The notes: generated by a model not told the origin, from the letters alone. Shown: positions 52,892 to 62,018, counted from the first letter of the stretch. The stretch is DNA of 64,000 nucleotides from Roseiarcus sp963749715 (GCA_963749715.1 CAVVNR010000004.1:310001-374000), one strand, 5' to 3'. Numbers and translations are program-made.

Positions 52892-53458
52892 ATCGCGCGG
52901 CCCGCCGCCTGTCGAGCCAACACGAGCACGCCACGCTGGAGGAGATCAGGGCAAAAACAAACCCAGTACGAATCAGAGACCCCGCGCAGGGACTTGAGAT
53001 TCGCCAACAAAGCGAGTCGATTCTTTGTGCAGACCGCCGCAGACGCCGTCAGGACTGTCGCTTCGTTTTCGCCACGTTCCTTTCCCGCCCCACCGTGAAC
53101 CGAACCATGGTTCACCAGGCGGGCAAAGCACCAGCAAATCAGCCACTTGGCAAATCTTCGAGCGCGGCTCAACTTTGTCGCGGCCGCCGAGCGCCGTCAA
53201 GTCCGGTTGCTGAAAGCTTACCTCCCCTCGAATGCCCCTGCCCCAATCAGGGACATGGACGAAGGGATCGGGGACAAATGGGGTCAGAATCGGCGACGCG
53301 GCGGTTCGCTCGATTCGGCGCGCGGAAAGCAAGCCCAGTTCGGCGCCCCGCCCGAGCCGATCGAAGTCATGGCGCCCAAAGCGTTAATCCAGGACGATAG
53401 CGGCGCAGATCCGCGACCATGGCGGCTCATGCCGAGGGTCGAGGCGCCCCGCGCCGCC
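52892..53458. other. Intergenic region upstream of the mla operon
   Basis: 567 bp with no gene I can support; short open frames on both strands lack family-like sequence. It contains a strong imperfect inverted repeat at 53083-53124. A stretch GGGACAAATGGGGTCAG at 53272-53288 looks like repeat debris. The mla promoter presumably lies near 52900-53050 on the minus strand. Confidence 0.5.
53083..53124. repeat. Long imperfect inverted repeat
   Basis: CCCGCC, then GTGAACC (53095-53101), loop GAACCAT, GGTTCAC (53109-53115), then GGCGGG. The inner 7-bp arms are perfect and the outer arms also pair, separated by a small asymmetry. No T-run follows on either strand. Confidence 0.5.
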
Positions 53459-54076
53459 TCAATCCATCATTGCCGCCTTGAGGATACAGACCATTGTCGC
53501 GTGCGCCGGTTTCTCGCTCATGTTGCGAATGCGATGGGGCATATCGCATCGGTAGCGCAGCGTCTCGCCGGCGCATACCCTCGTCGACGATCCGCCGACC
53601 TCGACCTCGAGCTCGCCTTCCAACGCCGACAGACACTCGACCGAGCCGCGAAGGTGGGCGGTGGATTCGAGCACGCCGCCCGGGTCGGCCTGAAAATCGT
53701 ACCATTGCAGCCAGTCGACGGTCTTCAGCCAGCCGATCACCGCGAGCCGGCACAGCCCGTCGTCGGAGACGAAGATCGGGGTGGTTCCACGGCGCAAATG
53801 CTCGATGAACGGGCCTTCCTCGGCGCCCTGCAGCATCGATTCGATCGACGCGTCGAGCGCATGGGCGAGCCGCCAGATTGTGGTCAGCGTTGGGTTGGTC
53901 TCGTTGCGCTCGATTTGCGAGATGATCGACTTGGCGACGCCAGACTGCTGCGAGAGGTCGGCGAGCGACAGTCCGTAACCCTTGCGCAGCCTGAGCACCG
54001 CCTGCCCGAGCTGGTTCGACAGCGAGGCTGCCCCGGCTTCTAGAACCTTCGCCCTGTCCTTGCCCTCAACGCCCAT
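53459..54076 (-). CDS. XRE-family regulator with C-terminal cupin domain
   Basis: A 205-residue two-domain regulator. The N-terminal HTH_XRE is LGQAVLRLRKGYGLSLADLS, QQSGVAKSIISQIERNETNP. A C-terminal cupin barrel (LEGELEVEVGGSSTRVCAGETLRYRCDMPHRIRN) probably senses a small ligand. Such XRE-cupin proteins commonly control adjacent transporter genes. It is transcribed divergently from the lactate permease with a palindrome between, so autoregulation and permease control are likely. Confidence 0.87.
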   Translation of the reverse strand: MGVEGKDRAKVLEAGAASLSNQLGQAVLRLRKGYGLSLADLSQQSGVAKSIISQIERNETNPTLTTIWRLAHALDASIESMLQGAEEGPFIEHLRRGTTPIFVSDDGLCRLAVIGWLKTVDWLQWYDFQADPGGVLESTAHLRGSVECLSALEGELEVEVGGSSTRVCAGETLRYRCDMPHRIRNMSEKPAHATMVCILKAAMMD

Positions 54077-54114
54077 CGTGAGCCTCGCTTCGATGGCGCA
54101 TTATAGACGACATC

Positions 54115-54130
54115 GTTCGGAATATCGAAC
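54115..54130. promoter_or_regulatory. Palindrome between the XRE-cupin regulator and lldP
   Basis: GTTCGGAATATCGAAC is a symmetric 16-bp site 39 bp upstream of the regulator start, with another GTTCGG half site at 54137. XRE regulators bind such short palindromes; this is the best operator candidate in the divergent region. Confidence 0.5.
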
Positions 54131-54363
54131 AAATGCGTTCGGCTAGCCATCACCAAAATCGCTCCGGATTACCTTAAATCCCTGTTCATGCGTCGGAAAA
54201 GCGTCTTTTGTCCAATCGCATTCATGGGGTAAAAACGTGATCGAGGAGCCGGGGCCAGCGGCGACGCCGGTCTCGTTCCACGGCAATACGGCGCCGTTCG
54301 GCGCGGAGGAAACGACTTTGGGCCGGCGCGGCGGAGGCCGTCGCACGCGGAGAGGGGCGCTAA

Positions 54364-55968
54364 ATGTTTCGTCAATTGCTTACGCCGGTCGCGGATAACC
54401 TGCCGCTCTCGTTCATCGTCGCCGCGCTTCCGGTCTTGACCGTTCTCGTGCTCCTCGGCGTCCTGCGCCGGCCGGCATGGCAATCGTCTCTGGCGGGGCT
54501 CATGGTCGGCATTGTCATTGCGACCGCGGTCTGGGGGCTTCCGCTCTCCCTTGCCTTCAATTCCATCGCCAACGGCGCGGTCTTTGCGCTTTGGCCAGTG
54601 ATGTGGATCGTCATCAACGCTCTGCTCCTCTACAACATAGCCGTCGAGTCGCGGCGGTTCGACGCCTTTCGGGCCTGGATCCTCAACCACCTTCCCAACG
54701 ACAGGCGCGTCGTGCTGGTCGTGATCGGTTTCTGTTTCGGCGCGCTCCTCGAAGGCATCGCGGGCTTCGGCACGCCGGTTGCGATCACGTCGTCCCTTCT
54801 CATCCTCGTCGGTTTTCCGGCGCTCGACGCGCTGGTGCTGGTCTTGATCTTCAATACGGCGCCGGTCGCCTTCGGCGCGCTCGGCGTGCCCGTGACGGTA
54901 TTGGGGGCGGTGACCGGTTTGTCTCCGCATGTTCTCGGCTCGATGGTCGGCCGTCAGCTGCCGTTCTTCGCGCTTCTTTTGCCGTTCTACGTGATGGCGC
55001 TTTACGGCGGAGCGAGGTCGTTGCGGGCGCTGTGGCCCGTATTGCTGGTCGCCGGCGGCTCCTTCGCCTTGTTCCAGTTCGTATCGTCGAACTTCATCAA
55101 CTACGCGTTGACGGATGTCCTCGCTTCGCTGGGCTCGCTGATCGTGACGCTCGGATTCCTGCAGGCCTGGAAACCGGCTCCGGACTCCGAATTCGCAGTT
55201 CGCGGACACGCTGACCTGAGCCACGTCGCCTCGGATGTCGGAGCCTGGCAGGGCTGGCTTCCCTGGGTGGTCGTGACCATTGTCGTCATCCTGTGGACGA
55301 CGTTCAGCATTCCAGCGATTGGACAGCAGTCGATCCCCTGGCCTGGCCTTAACAAGATGATCTCGATCACGCTCTATGACGACAAGCCCTATGCCGCGGT
55401 GTGGGCGTTTCAGCCGCTCGCCACCGGCACCGCAATTCTTCTGTCGGCCATCATCACCGCGGCGCTGGTCGGAATCGGCGTGCCGGAGTTTTTTCGCTGC
55501 GTGCGAACGACGATCGCGCAAGCATGGCTGGCGGTGCTGACCGTCTGCCTTATTGTCGCTCTCGCCTATCTCATGAATTATTCGGGGATGGCCTATACGC
55601 TCGGCCTCGGCGCCTCCTCAGTCGGACACGCGTTCGTTTTCGTCTCGCCTTTCCTGGGCTGGCTCGCCGTGTTCTTGTCCGGGAGCGACACATCGGGCAA
55701 CGCTCTGTTCGGCAACCTCCAGGTGGTGGCGGCGAAGCAGCTCAATCTCGATCCGGTGCTGTTCGCCGCGACCAATTCTTCCGGCGGCGTTATGGGCAAG
55801 ATGATCTCGCCGCAGAATATCGCGACCGGCGTTTCGGTCACCGATTTGCGCGGACAGGAAGGCGTGGTCTTCGCCCGCACCTTCTGGCACAGCATCGCGC
55901 TGACGCTTCTGCTCGGCGTGCTGGTGGCGATCCAGCAATTTGTTGTCCCGGGCGTGATCCCGCATTGA
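54364..55968 (+). CDS. lldP: L-lactate permease (LctP family)
   Basis: Integral membrane transporter of 534 residues with 12 or more hydrophobic helices. Family phrases: FCFGALLEGIAGFGTPVAITSSLLI, PVAFGALGVPVT, YSGMAYTLG, PFLGWLAVFLSGSDTSGNALFGNLQ and the closing SSGGVMGKMISPQNIATG. It imports lactate, and in some relatives glycolate, with protons. ATG 54364 follows GAGAGGGG. No lactate dehydrogenase gene is adjacent. Confidence 0.92.
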   Translation: MFRQLLTPVADNLPLSFIVAALPVLTVLVLLGVLRRPAWQSSLAGLMVGIVIATAVWGLPLSLAFNSIANGAVFALWPVMWIVINALLLYNIAVESRRFDAFRAWILNHLPNDRRVVLVVIGFCFGALLEGIAGFGTPVAITSSLLILVGFPALDALVLVLIFNTAPVAFGALGVPVTVLGAVTGLSPHVLGSMVGRQLPFFALLLPFYVMALYGGARSLRALWPVLLVAGGSFALFQFVSSNFINYALTDVLASLGSLIVTLGFLQAWKPAPDSEFAVRGHADLSHVASDVGAWQGWLPWVVVTIVVILWTTFSIPAIGQQSIPWPGLNKMISITLYDDKPYAAVWAFQPLATGTAILLSAIITAALVGIGVPEFFRCVRTTIAQAWLAVLTVCLIVALAYLMNYSGMAYTLGLGASSVGHAFVFVSPFLGWLAVFLSGSDTSGNALFGNLQVVAAKQLNLDPVLFAATNSSGGVMGKMISPQNIATGVSVTDLRGQEGVVFARTFWHSIALTLLLGVLVAIQQFVVPGVIPH

Positions 55969-56056
55969 CGTCGAGTCGCCTCCCGGTCGCCAACAGCGTC
56001 CTGCCCGTTTTGTTGTCGTTGATGTCGATCAGAGCGAAGTTTGAGCGTTCGCCGCC

Positions 56057-56836
56057 TCAGAACGCCCCAGGGAAGGCGCCGCCGTCGATCAGGATGTTCT
56101 GGCCGGTGATGAATCCCGCCTGCGCGCCGGCGAGGAAGGCGCAAAGCGCGCCAAATTCGTCGGGATCGCCGAATCGCCCGGCCGGGATCCTCGCCTTCGA
56201 TTCCGACCGCGCTACGTCGACGCCGACGCCACGCTGCGCCGCGGTGCGGGCGAGACCGGATTTCTGTCGGTCGGTTTCAAACGATCCGGGCTGGATCGAA
56301 TTGATCGTGACGTTGTGGCGCGCATAGAGTCGCGCCGCCGAGGCGAGGAACGCGGTTAGGCCGGCGCGCGCGCCCGATGAGACATCGAGGCCGGCGATCG
56401 GCGCCCTGACCGAGCTCGAGGTGATGTTGACAATGCGGCCGAACTTGCGTTCGGCCATGCCTGGGGCCAGCGCCTGGACGAGCGCGATCGGGGTCAGCAT
56501 GTTCGATTCGACGCCCTTCAAGACATCCTCGCGCATGATCTCATCGAACGGCTTGAAAGGCGGCCCGCCGTTGTTGTTGACCAGAATATCGGCGTCCGGG
56601 CAGGCGGCGATGAGTTCCGCGCGCGTCGCCGGATCATCGAGATCGCCAAGGATTTCGCGAACCTTGACGCCCGTCGCTTCGCGCAACTCGCGCCCGGTCC
56701 GAGCCAGCGGTTCCGCGTCGCGGCCATTGAGAACAATGGCGCATCCGGCTTCCGCCAGCGCACGCGCGCAGGCGCGGCCGAGGCCCTTGCTCGACGCGCA
56801 TACGATCGCTTTTCGGCCAGAGATCCCTAGGTCCAT
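56057..56836 (-). CDS. SDR-family oxidoreductase (FabG-like)
   Basis: Short-chain dehydrogenase of 259 residues. The cofactor motif is CASSKGLGRACARALAEAG, the second strand ends NGRD, then DILVNNNGGPPF (Asn-Asn-Gly instead of NNAG). Catalytic Ser lies in NITSSSVRAP. At the usual YxxxK position the sequence reads SSGARAGLTAFLASA, with no Tyr. This atypical pattern is shared by a subgroup of 3-oxoacyl-ACP-reductase-like SDRs. The C-terminus ITGQNILIDGGAFPGAF is normal. Loss of the Tyr suggests altered or no classical chemistry. Confidence 0.82.
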   Translation of the reverse strand: MDLGISGRKAIVCASSKGLGRACARALAEAGCAIVLNGRDAEPLARTGRELREATGVKVREILGDLDDPATRAELIAACPDADILVNNNGGPPFKPFDEIMREDVLKGVESNMLTPIALVQALAPGMAERKFGRIVNITSSSVRAPIAGLDVSSGARAGLTAFLASAARLYARHNVTINSIQPGSFETDRQKSGLARTAAQRGVGVDVARSESKARIPAGRFGDPDEFGALCAFLAGAQAGFITGQNILIDGGAFPGAF

Positions 56837-56970
56837 GCGTCACGCCCCACACTCGACACCCTCTGCTCTGACAATTATAAGCGCGTCGCGTGCGCCGCGT
56901 CATCGAAGCGACACGAGAATCTGTGCAGAGAGTTGCCGTCTGTTCGCCCCCTTGCGAGGAGGCCGCCCCT

Positions 56971-57813
56971 TTGTCGAAGTCTCACGAAACCCACCGTTAC
57001 CGGACGCTTTTCCTGTCGGATTTGCACCTGGGAACGCGCGGCTGCCAGGCCCACCTTATCCTGGATATGCTGCGACATGTCGAGGCTGACACGATCTACC
57101 TTGTCGGCGACATCATCGACGGGTGGCGCCTCCGTGCCGGCTGGTATTGGCCGCAGGCGCACAACGACGTCGTTCAGAAACTGTTGCGCAAAGTCCGCCG
57201 CGGCGCGCGGATGGTGTTCGTTCCCGGCAACCACGATGAATTCGCTCGTCAATTCTTCGGCCTGACCTTCGGGGGCATCCAGATCAAGCGGCAGGCGATC
57301 CACACGGCCGCTGACGGCAAGCGGTACCTCATTATCCACGGCGATGAATTCGACGTGGTGGTGCGCCACTCGAAGTGGCTCGCCTTCTTCGGCGACTGGG
57401 CCTACGACCTCGCGCTGTTCGTCAATACCCATTTCAACGCGGCGCGCCGGGCGCTCGGTTTGCCGTATTGGTCGTTTTCGGCCTGGGCGAAGCTCAAGGT
57501 CAAGAACGCGGTGAATTTTATCGGCTCGTTCGAGCAGGAGCTCGCCGGCGAAGCCAGAAAGCGCGGCGTCGACGGCGTGGTTTGCGGCCACATTCATCAT
57601 CCGATCATCCGGGAGATGGGGGGCGTCATCTATGTCAACACCGGCGACTTCGTCGAGTCGTGCTCGCTCGTGGTCGAGCATCATGACGGCCGGTTCGAGG
57701 TGCTGCGCTGGAAGATTCCCCTGCAGCTCAACTCGCGCATCGAGGAGCCGGTCTCGTTCGAGGACGAAGCGGTTGACGGGCGAGCGGAACAGGCGCAGGC
57801 GGAAGCGGCCTGA
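56971..57813 (+). CDS. UDP-2,3-diacylglucosamine diphosphatase-like metallophosphoesterase
   Basis: Calcineurin-type metallophosphoesterase, 280 residues from TTG 56971 (GAGGAGG upstream; a GTG at 56890 would add 27 residues). Metal ligands appear in order: FLSDLHLGT, LVGDIIDGW, VPGNHDE, IIHGDEFD and CGHIHHP. The sequence matches the LpxH-like group common in alphaproteobacteria, including SAWAKLKVKNAVNFIGSFE. It may hydrolyse UDP-diacylglucosamine in lipid A synthesis. The stop overlaps the glycosyltransferase start (TGATG), a pairing often seen with envelope-lipid glycosylation. Confidence 0.85.
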   Translation: MSKSHETHRYRTLFLSDLHLGTRGCQAHLILDMLRHVEADTIYLVGDIIDGWRLRAGWYWPQAHNDVVQKLLRKVRRGARMVFVPGNHDEFARQFFGLTFGGIQIKRQAIHTAADGKRYLIIHGDEFDVVVRHSKWLAFFGDWAYDLALFVNTHFNAARRALGLPYWSFSAWAKLKVKNAVNFIGSFEQELAGEARKRGVDGVVCGHIHHPIIREMGGVIYVNTGDFVESCSLVVEHHDGRFEVLRWKIPLQLNSRIEEPVSFEDEAVDGRAEQAQAEAA

Positions 57814-58874
57814 TGCGCATCCTGATCGCGACAGACGCCTGGCGGCCGCAAGTCAACGGGGTCGTCTCGACCCTGGAGCGGATGACCCAGGCGGCGGCGG
57901 AATTCGGCGCGGAATTCGAATTTCTCACTCCCCAGGGCATGTGGAGCGCGCCATTGCCCTCCTACCCCGAGATTCGCCTCGCGCTCCCGAACGTATGGCG
58001 GATCGGCGGCCGCATCGAGGAAGCGGCGCCGGACCACATCCATATCGCCACCGAAGGCCCGATCGGCTGGCTGACGCGCGCCTATTGCCTCCGGCGCAAA
58101 CGTATCTTCACAACCAGCTATCACACCCGCTTTCCCGAATATGTGTCGGCGCGGTTCGGCGTTCCCAAATGGCTGACCTATGCGGGCTTGCGCTATTTCC
58201 ATGCGCCCTCGGCCGCGGTGATGGCGCCGACGCCGACCATCGGCGCCGACCTGACCAGCCGCGGCTTTGCCCGGGTGCGAATATGGACGCGCGGCGTCAA
58301 TCACGCCCTCTACCGCCCGCGGACCAAGCGCGCGCTCGACCTGCCGCGGCCGATCTTTCTCTCGGTCGGGCGGGTGGCGGTGGAGAAGAACCTCGAAGCG
58401 CTGCTCGGCCTCGACCTGCCCGGCTCGACGGTCATCGTCGGCGACGGACCGGAGCGCCGCCGGCTCGAGCGGCGCTACCGCCATGCGCATTTTCTCGGCG
58501 CAAGGCATGGCGAGGCGCTCGCCGACATCTACGCCAGCGCGGACGTGTTCGTCTTCCCCTCGCGCACCGATACGTTCGGGATCGTGCTGATCGAGGCGAT
58601 GGCGAGCGGCGTTCCAGTCGCGGCCTTCCCCGTGCCCGGACCGATCGACGTCGTCGGCCACGGCGCGGGCGTGCTCGAGGAGGACTTGAGGGCGGCCTGC
58701 CTCAAGGCGCTGACCATCCCGCGCGAGCGGGCGCGCGAACATTCCCTGCGCTTCACCTGGAGGGAGAGCGCGCGCCAGTTCCTCGACAACATCGAGACGA
58801 GCCGGTCGGACCGCAGAGTGACCTCACGGTGGCGCGAACGGGTCGGACTCCCCCGGATCGCCGGAGGCGGGTAG
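57813..58874 (+). CDS. GT4-family glycosyltransferase
   Basis: Retaining GT-B glycosyltransferase of 353 residues. N-terminal acceptor domain: RILIATDAWRPQVNGVVSTLERM. Donor-binding C-terminal domain: FLSVGRVAVEKNLEALLGLD, TVIVGDGPERRRLERRY, and the EX7E-type motif in FVFPSRTDTFGIVLIEAMASGVPVAAF. It resembles lipid mannosyl- or glucosyl-transferases acting on diacylglycerol or phosphatidylinositol-like acceptors. It is coupled to the metallophosphoesterase. Confidence 0.86.
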   Translation: MRILIATDAWRPQVNGVVSTLERMTQAAAEFGAEFEFLTPQGMWSAPLPSYPEIRLALPNVWRIGGRIEEAAPDHIHIATEGPIGWLTRAYCLRRKRIFTTSYHTRFPEYVSARFGVPKWLTYAGLRYFHAPSAAVMAPTPTIGADLTSRGFARVRIWTRGVNHALYRPRTKRALDLPRPIFLSVGRVAVEKNLEALLGLDLPGSTVIVGDGPERRRLERRYRHAHFLGARHGEALADIYASADVFVFPSRTDTFGIVLIEAMASGVPVAAFPVPGPIDVVGHGAGVLEEDLRAACLKALTIPRERAREHSLRFTWRESARQFLDNIETSRSDRRVTSRWRERVGLPRIAGGG

Positions 58875-59314
58875 CGGAAGAACGGCCAAGCCGACCCCAA
58901 ATCCAGCCAAATCGAGCAAAGCCCGGCCAATTCCGGGCAAAGAAAATCAAAGAAAACGCTTTTGATTTCCTTGGATTTCCTTCGCGGAATCGGGCGTTTT
59001 CATTTGGTTACGGCGACCCCTCCGGCATTAAAAATCTTCCTCTCTCCTTTCTTGGCGGGCGGGCCTAAGCGGCCAAGCGCTCGCTTCGATCGTCCACCGA
59101 GGCAAAGTACCAGAGATTCTGATTTTCGTAAAGAGGAATCACCAACGAGGTTTTTCATGAGCCCATCGGCGGCTCGCGCTGGCTCCTCGCAGCGACGGGG
59201 ACGGCGGGCCTCGCCGCGGCGAAGGCCGTGGCGACAGCGACGCGGAATTGCAACGCGCCGAAGCCACATCTGGATCCGATCAGGCCGATCAGGACACGGC
59301 AGTTCGCCAAGGAC
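58875..59314. other. Intergenic region with the second phased AAA-run element
   Basis: The 440 bp between the glycosyltransferase and the convergent acyltransferase hold the repeat copy at 58887-59095. The rest (59096-59314) has open frames on both strands but no family-like protein or RNA gene that I can support. Confidence 0.5.
58887..59095. repeat. Dispersed intergenic element with phased AAA runs, copy 2
   Basis: It starts CCAAGCCGACCCCAAAT, then GCCAAAT, GCAAAG, GGCCAATT, GGCAAAG and ATCAAAG, the runs about 10 bp apart. A TTTGATTTCC and TTGGATTTCC stretch follows, then GGCGACCCC and CGCTTCGATCG. The order of blocks matches the copy at 26442-26620 in the same orientation, with many substitutions. 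Confidence 0.55.
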
Positions 59315-60463
59315 TCAGTCCGTCAGTCGCGGGCCGCTCTCGCCGCTTGGCAGGATTGGGCGCGCCAGCTCAAAAAGCGCAAGGCAAACGCGATCGACCC
59401 TCGCCAAAATCAGCTTCTTGCGGTTCAGAATGGGCTGCTCAACCAGGTTCCAGGATAGCCACGCACAGAGCAGGCTTGGCGGCAACGCCATGAGAATCAT
59501 CCGCCACCAACATTCTACGCCGGGAAAGAGATGCGCGATCGTTTGCTGGATCGGGAAGTGGAACAGGTAGACGCCATAGGACAGGTCGCCGAATGGAATC
59601 TTCGGCGGCCGCATGAGTCCGATCCAGACGGTCAGATAAGCGATCGGAAGCGCCGCAAGAAAGGCGGTATTGGGAATTTGCAGCAAGACCATCGACGCGA
59701 CGCCGGCAACGACGCCGAGAAAGGAGGCGTAAGGGATCCGGTCGCGATAAAGATGGATGCCGGCCCCGGCAAGAAACGCGACAACAAGAACTCGCCCCTG
59801 AAGGGGGCCGAACGGGCTGATCGAATTCTCAAGAAAAGCGCCGGCAGTGGCGGCGAGCGAGAAAGCCACCAGCAGCGCGACAAAAAGGCGTCGGCGCCGC
59901 AGCCCCGTCAATAACGAGACAATCGCGAGCGACACGTAGCACTCAAGCTCGAACGGAATGGTCCAAAGCTGAGAGTTGACGACCCGCGGAACGCGATTGT
60001 CCGCGAATACGCCGGGCAAGGTAAAGTGCACCAAGCCAAGGATATTGCCGAAATAGCCGCCGAGCTCCGGGCTGGTCAGATAGTCTCGAAGCGGGAGCGT
60101 GGTGAAAAACGCGCCCAGGATCAGGGCGGAGAGCGTAACCTCGACGGCGAGAGCCGGGACAAGCCGCAGCAGACGAAGGGTCGCAAACTGGTGCAGCCGG
60201 GTCCGCGCGAGGCTGCCTGTGACGAGAAAGCCCGACAGGGCAAAGAACATCGGCAGTATGGCTGCGGCGAGGAACCGAAACGGCCCGCTCCAGAGAGCGT
60301 GGTAGGCGGCGAGCGACCCGGAGGTGAGGATGATGCTGTGCCAGACAAGCACGGCGAGGGCCAATCCGAGGCGAAGATAGTCAAAACCCGCGGTGACGCC
60401 GTTTCCTTTCCGGATCTCGTCCAGAATTGTGCGATCGCCAAAAAGTCGCGAGCCTATGTCCAT
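59315..60463 (-). CDS. Acyltransferase 3 family membrane O-acyltransferase
   Basis: Integral membrane acyltransferase (OafA/ExoZ type), 382 residues from ATG 60463 with about ten helices. The motif FDYLRLGLALAVLVWHSIIL near residue 25 carries the conserved His. PMFFALSGFLVTGSL and the RLLRLVPAL arginines are family hallmarks, and SYGVYLFHFPIQQ closes the domain. It acylates surface polysaccharides or lipids in relatives. An upstream extension to 60619 is open but polar and not family-like. Confidence 0.87.
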   Translation of the reverse strand: MDIGSRLFGDRTILDEIRKGNGVTAGFDYLRLGLALAVLVWHSIILTSGSLAAYHALWSGPFRFLAAAILPMFFALSGFLVTGSLARTRLHQFATLRLLRLVPALAVEVTLSALILGAFFTTLPLRDYLTSPELGGYFGNILGLVHFTLPGVFADNRVPRVVNSQLWTIPFELECYVSLAIVSLLTGLRRRRLFVALLVAFSLAATAGAFLENSISPFGPLQGRVLVVAFLAGAGIHLYRDRIPYASFLGVVAGVASMVLLQIPNTAFLAALPIAYLTVWIGLMRPPKIPFGDLSYGVYLFHFPIQQTIAHLFPGVECWWRMILMALPPSLLCAWLSWNLVEQPILNRKKLILARVDRVCLALFELARPILPSGESGPRLTD

Positions 60464-60680
60464 TATGTCGGGCTGTCGTCTACGGCGGAATGGCCGTCCG
60501 ACAGCAATCTCCGATAAGCGAGTTAGGAATTGCTTAGGCGGAACGCTTGAAAGCGATCGAACGCGCAAGGGCATTGTCCGACGCGCTATCTCGCGGCCAG
60601 ATTTCCTGAACGGCGGCAAACGCAGCGAGTCCCAGCGATAGCCGAGAAGAGCCGATTTCGAAGGCTTGGCGCTGCCGTGT

Positions 60681-61895
60681 TCAGCCGGCGAGGCTGAGCA
60701 GCGTCGCGGCGGCGGCGGTCGCGAGGACGACGACGAGCGGGGGAGCGCGCCAGACGATCAGCGCGACGAAGCCAGCCGCCGCGATGGCGAAATCGGCCGG
60801 CCCCCCGACCGCGCTCGTCCACACCGGATTGTAGAGCGCGGAAGCGAGCAGGCCGACCACGGCGGCGTTGACGCCGGCCATCGCCGCCCGCGCGTTCAAG
60901 CGGGCGCGCAGGCCATTCCAGAACGGAAGGGCCGCCATCACCAGCAGAAGCCCGGGGGCGAAAATCGCGACCAGAGCGAGCGCCGCCCCGGCGACGCCGC
61001 CCGGCGCAACGCCCGCAACCGCGCCGAGATAGGCGGCGAAGGTGAAGAGCGGTCCGGGCACGGCCTGGGCCGCGCCATAGCCGGCGAGGAAGGCGCTATC
61101 GGAGACCCAGCCCGGATCGACCACGGCGGTCCGCAGCAGCGGCAGCACCACATGGCCGCCGCCGAACACCAGCGCGCCCGAGCGGTAGAAGGCGGCGGCG
61201 AGCGCCGGCGCGCCCGAGCCTCCAGGAACGAGCGATAGCGCCAGCAGGACGAAGAACAGGCCGGCGAAGACAATCGCCATCCGCCGGGAGATCGGCGCCT
61301 CGGCGGCGGCGACAGTGGCGACCGCGCCCTGCCGGCAGACGACAAGTCCGGCAAGGGCGCCGAGAAGGATGACGGCGATCTGGGCCCAGGCCGCCGGCGC
61401 GAACGCCATCAGGATCAGCGACAAGACGGCGATCGTCGCCCGCGGCCGGTCGGGCGCGAGGCTCCGGGCCATGCCTGAGACCGCCTGGGCGACGATGGCG
61501 ACCGCGACCAGCTTGAGGCCGTGCATGAGCCCTTCGCCCGCCGGACCTTTCAGCGCGCCCTCGCCATAGGCGAAGAGCGTAAGCGCAATCGCCGAGGGCA
61601 GCGTGAACCCGGCCCACGCCGCGAGGCCGCCGAGGTAGCCCGCGCGCATGAGCCCAATCGCAAAGCCGGTCTGGCTGCTGGCCGGGCCGGGCAGGAATTG
61701 GCACAAGGCGACGAGGTCGGCATAGGCGCGCTCGTCGAGCCAGCCGCGCTTAACGACGAACTCGCGGCGGAAATAGCCGAGATGCGCGACCGGGCCGCCG
61801 AAGCTGGTCAGGCCGAGCTTGAGAAAAACCCGCAGCACTTCGAGGGGCGAACCGGCGTTCTTGCATGGCGGACCGTCCCGCATCGCGACCGTCAT
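60681..61895 (-). CDS. chrA: Chromate transporter ChrA (long, two-domain form)
   Basis: CHR-family transporter of 404 residues built from two homologous halves. Half one: LGLTSFGGPVAHLGYFRREFV and LCQFLPGPASSQTGFAIG. Half two: ALVFGGGHVVLPLLRTAV and GYGAAQAVPGPLFTFAAYLG. Paired FGGP/FGGG and PGP motifs are diagnostic. It effluxes chromate in characterised members; sulphate or other oxyanions are possible. Start ATG 61895 lies inside a CGTCATTGCG repeat half, so ATG 61883 may be the true start. No chrB regulator is adjacent. Confidence 0.9.
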   Translation of the reverse strand: MTVAMRDGPPCKNAGSPLEVLRVFLKLGLTSFGGPVAHLGYFRREFVVKRGWLDERAYADLVALCQFLPGPASSQTGFAIGLMRAGYLGGLAAWAGFTLPSAIALTLFAYGEGALKGPAGEGLMHGLKLVAVAIVAQAVSGMARSLAPDRPRATIAVLSLILMAFAPAAWAQIAVILLGALAGLVVCRQGAVATVAAAEAPISRRMAIVFAGLFFVLLALSLVPGGSGAPALAAAFYRSGALVFGGGHVVLPLLRTAVVDPGWVSDSAFLAGYGAAQAVPGPLFTFAAYLGAVAGVAPGGVAGAALALVAIFAPGLLLVMAALPFWNGLRARLNARAAMAGVNAAVVGLLASALYNPVWTSAVGGPADFAIAAAGFVALIVWRAPPLVVVLATAAAATLLSLAG

Positions 61896-62018
61896 TGCGG
61901 TCGGTTAGGCGTCATTGCGAGGAGGATCGAACGACGGCTGCGCTTCTCCATAGCTTTGGGCTCGCGGATTAGGCAACAAGGGCGAGGCGTCGGTCGAAAC
62001 CGTGGACACAGCCGCGAA

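Noticed and set aside
52888..53332. Short open frames upstream of mlaE on the minus strand
   Set aside because: No similarity I can recognise, no ribosome site, and they cross a large inverted repeat; treated as non-coding.
53147..54043. A 298-residue plus-strand frame opposite the XRE-cupin gene
   Set aside because: The minus-strand frame has clear HTH and cupin motifs; the plus-strand frame has none.
59096..59314. Small protein starting at ATG 59157 (MSPSAARAG)
   Set aside because: Low-complexity Arg/Ser/Ala translation, no ribosome site, and its frame runs into the antisense of the acyltransferase gene.
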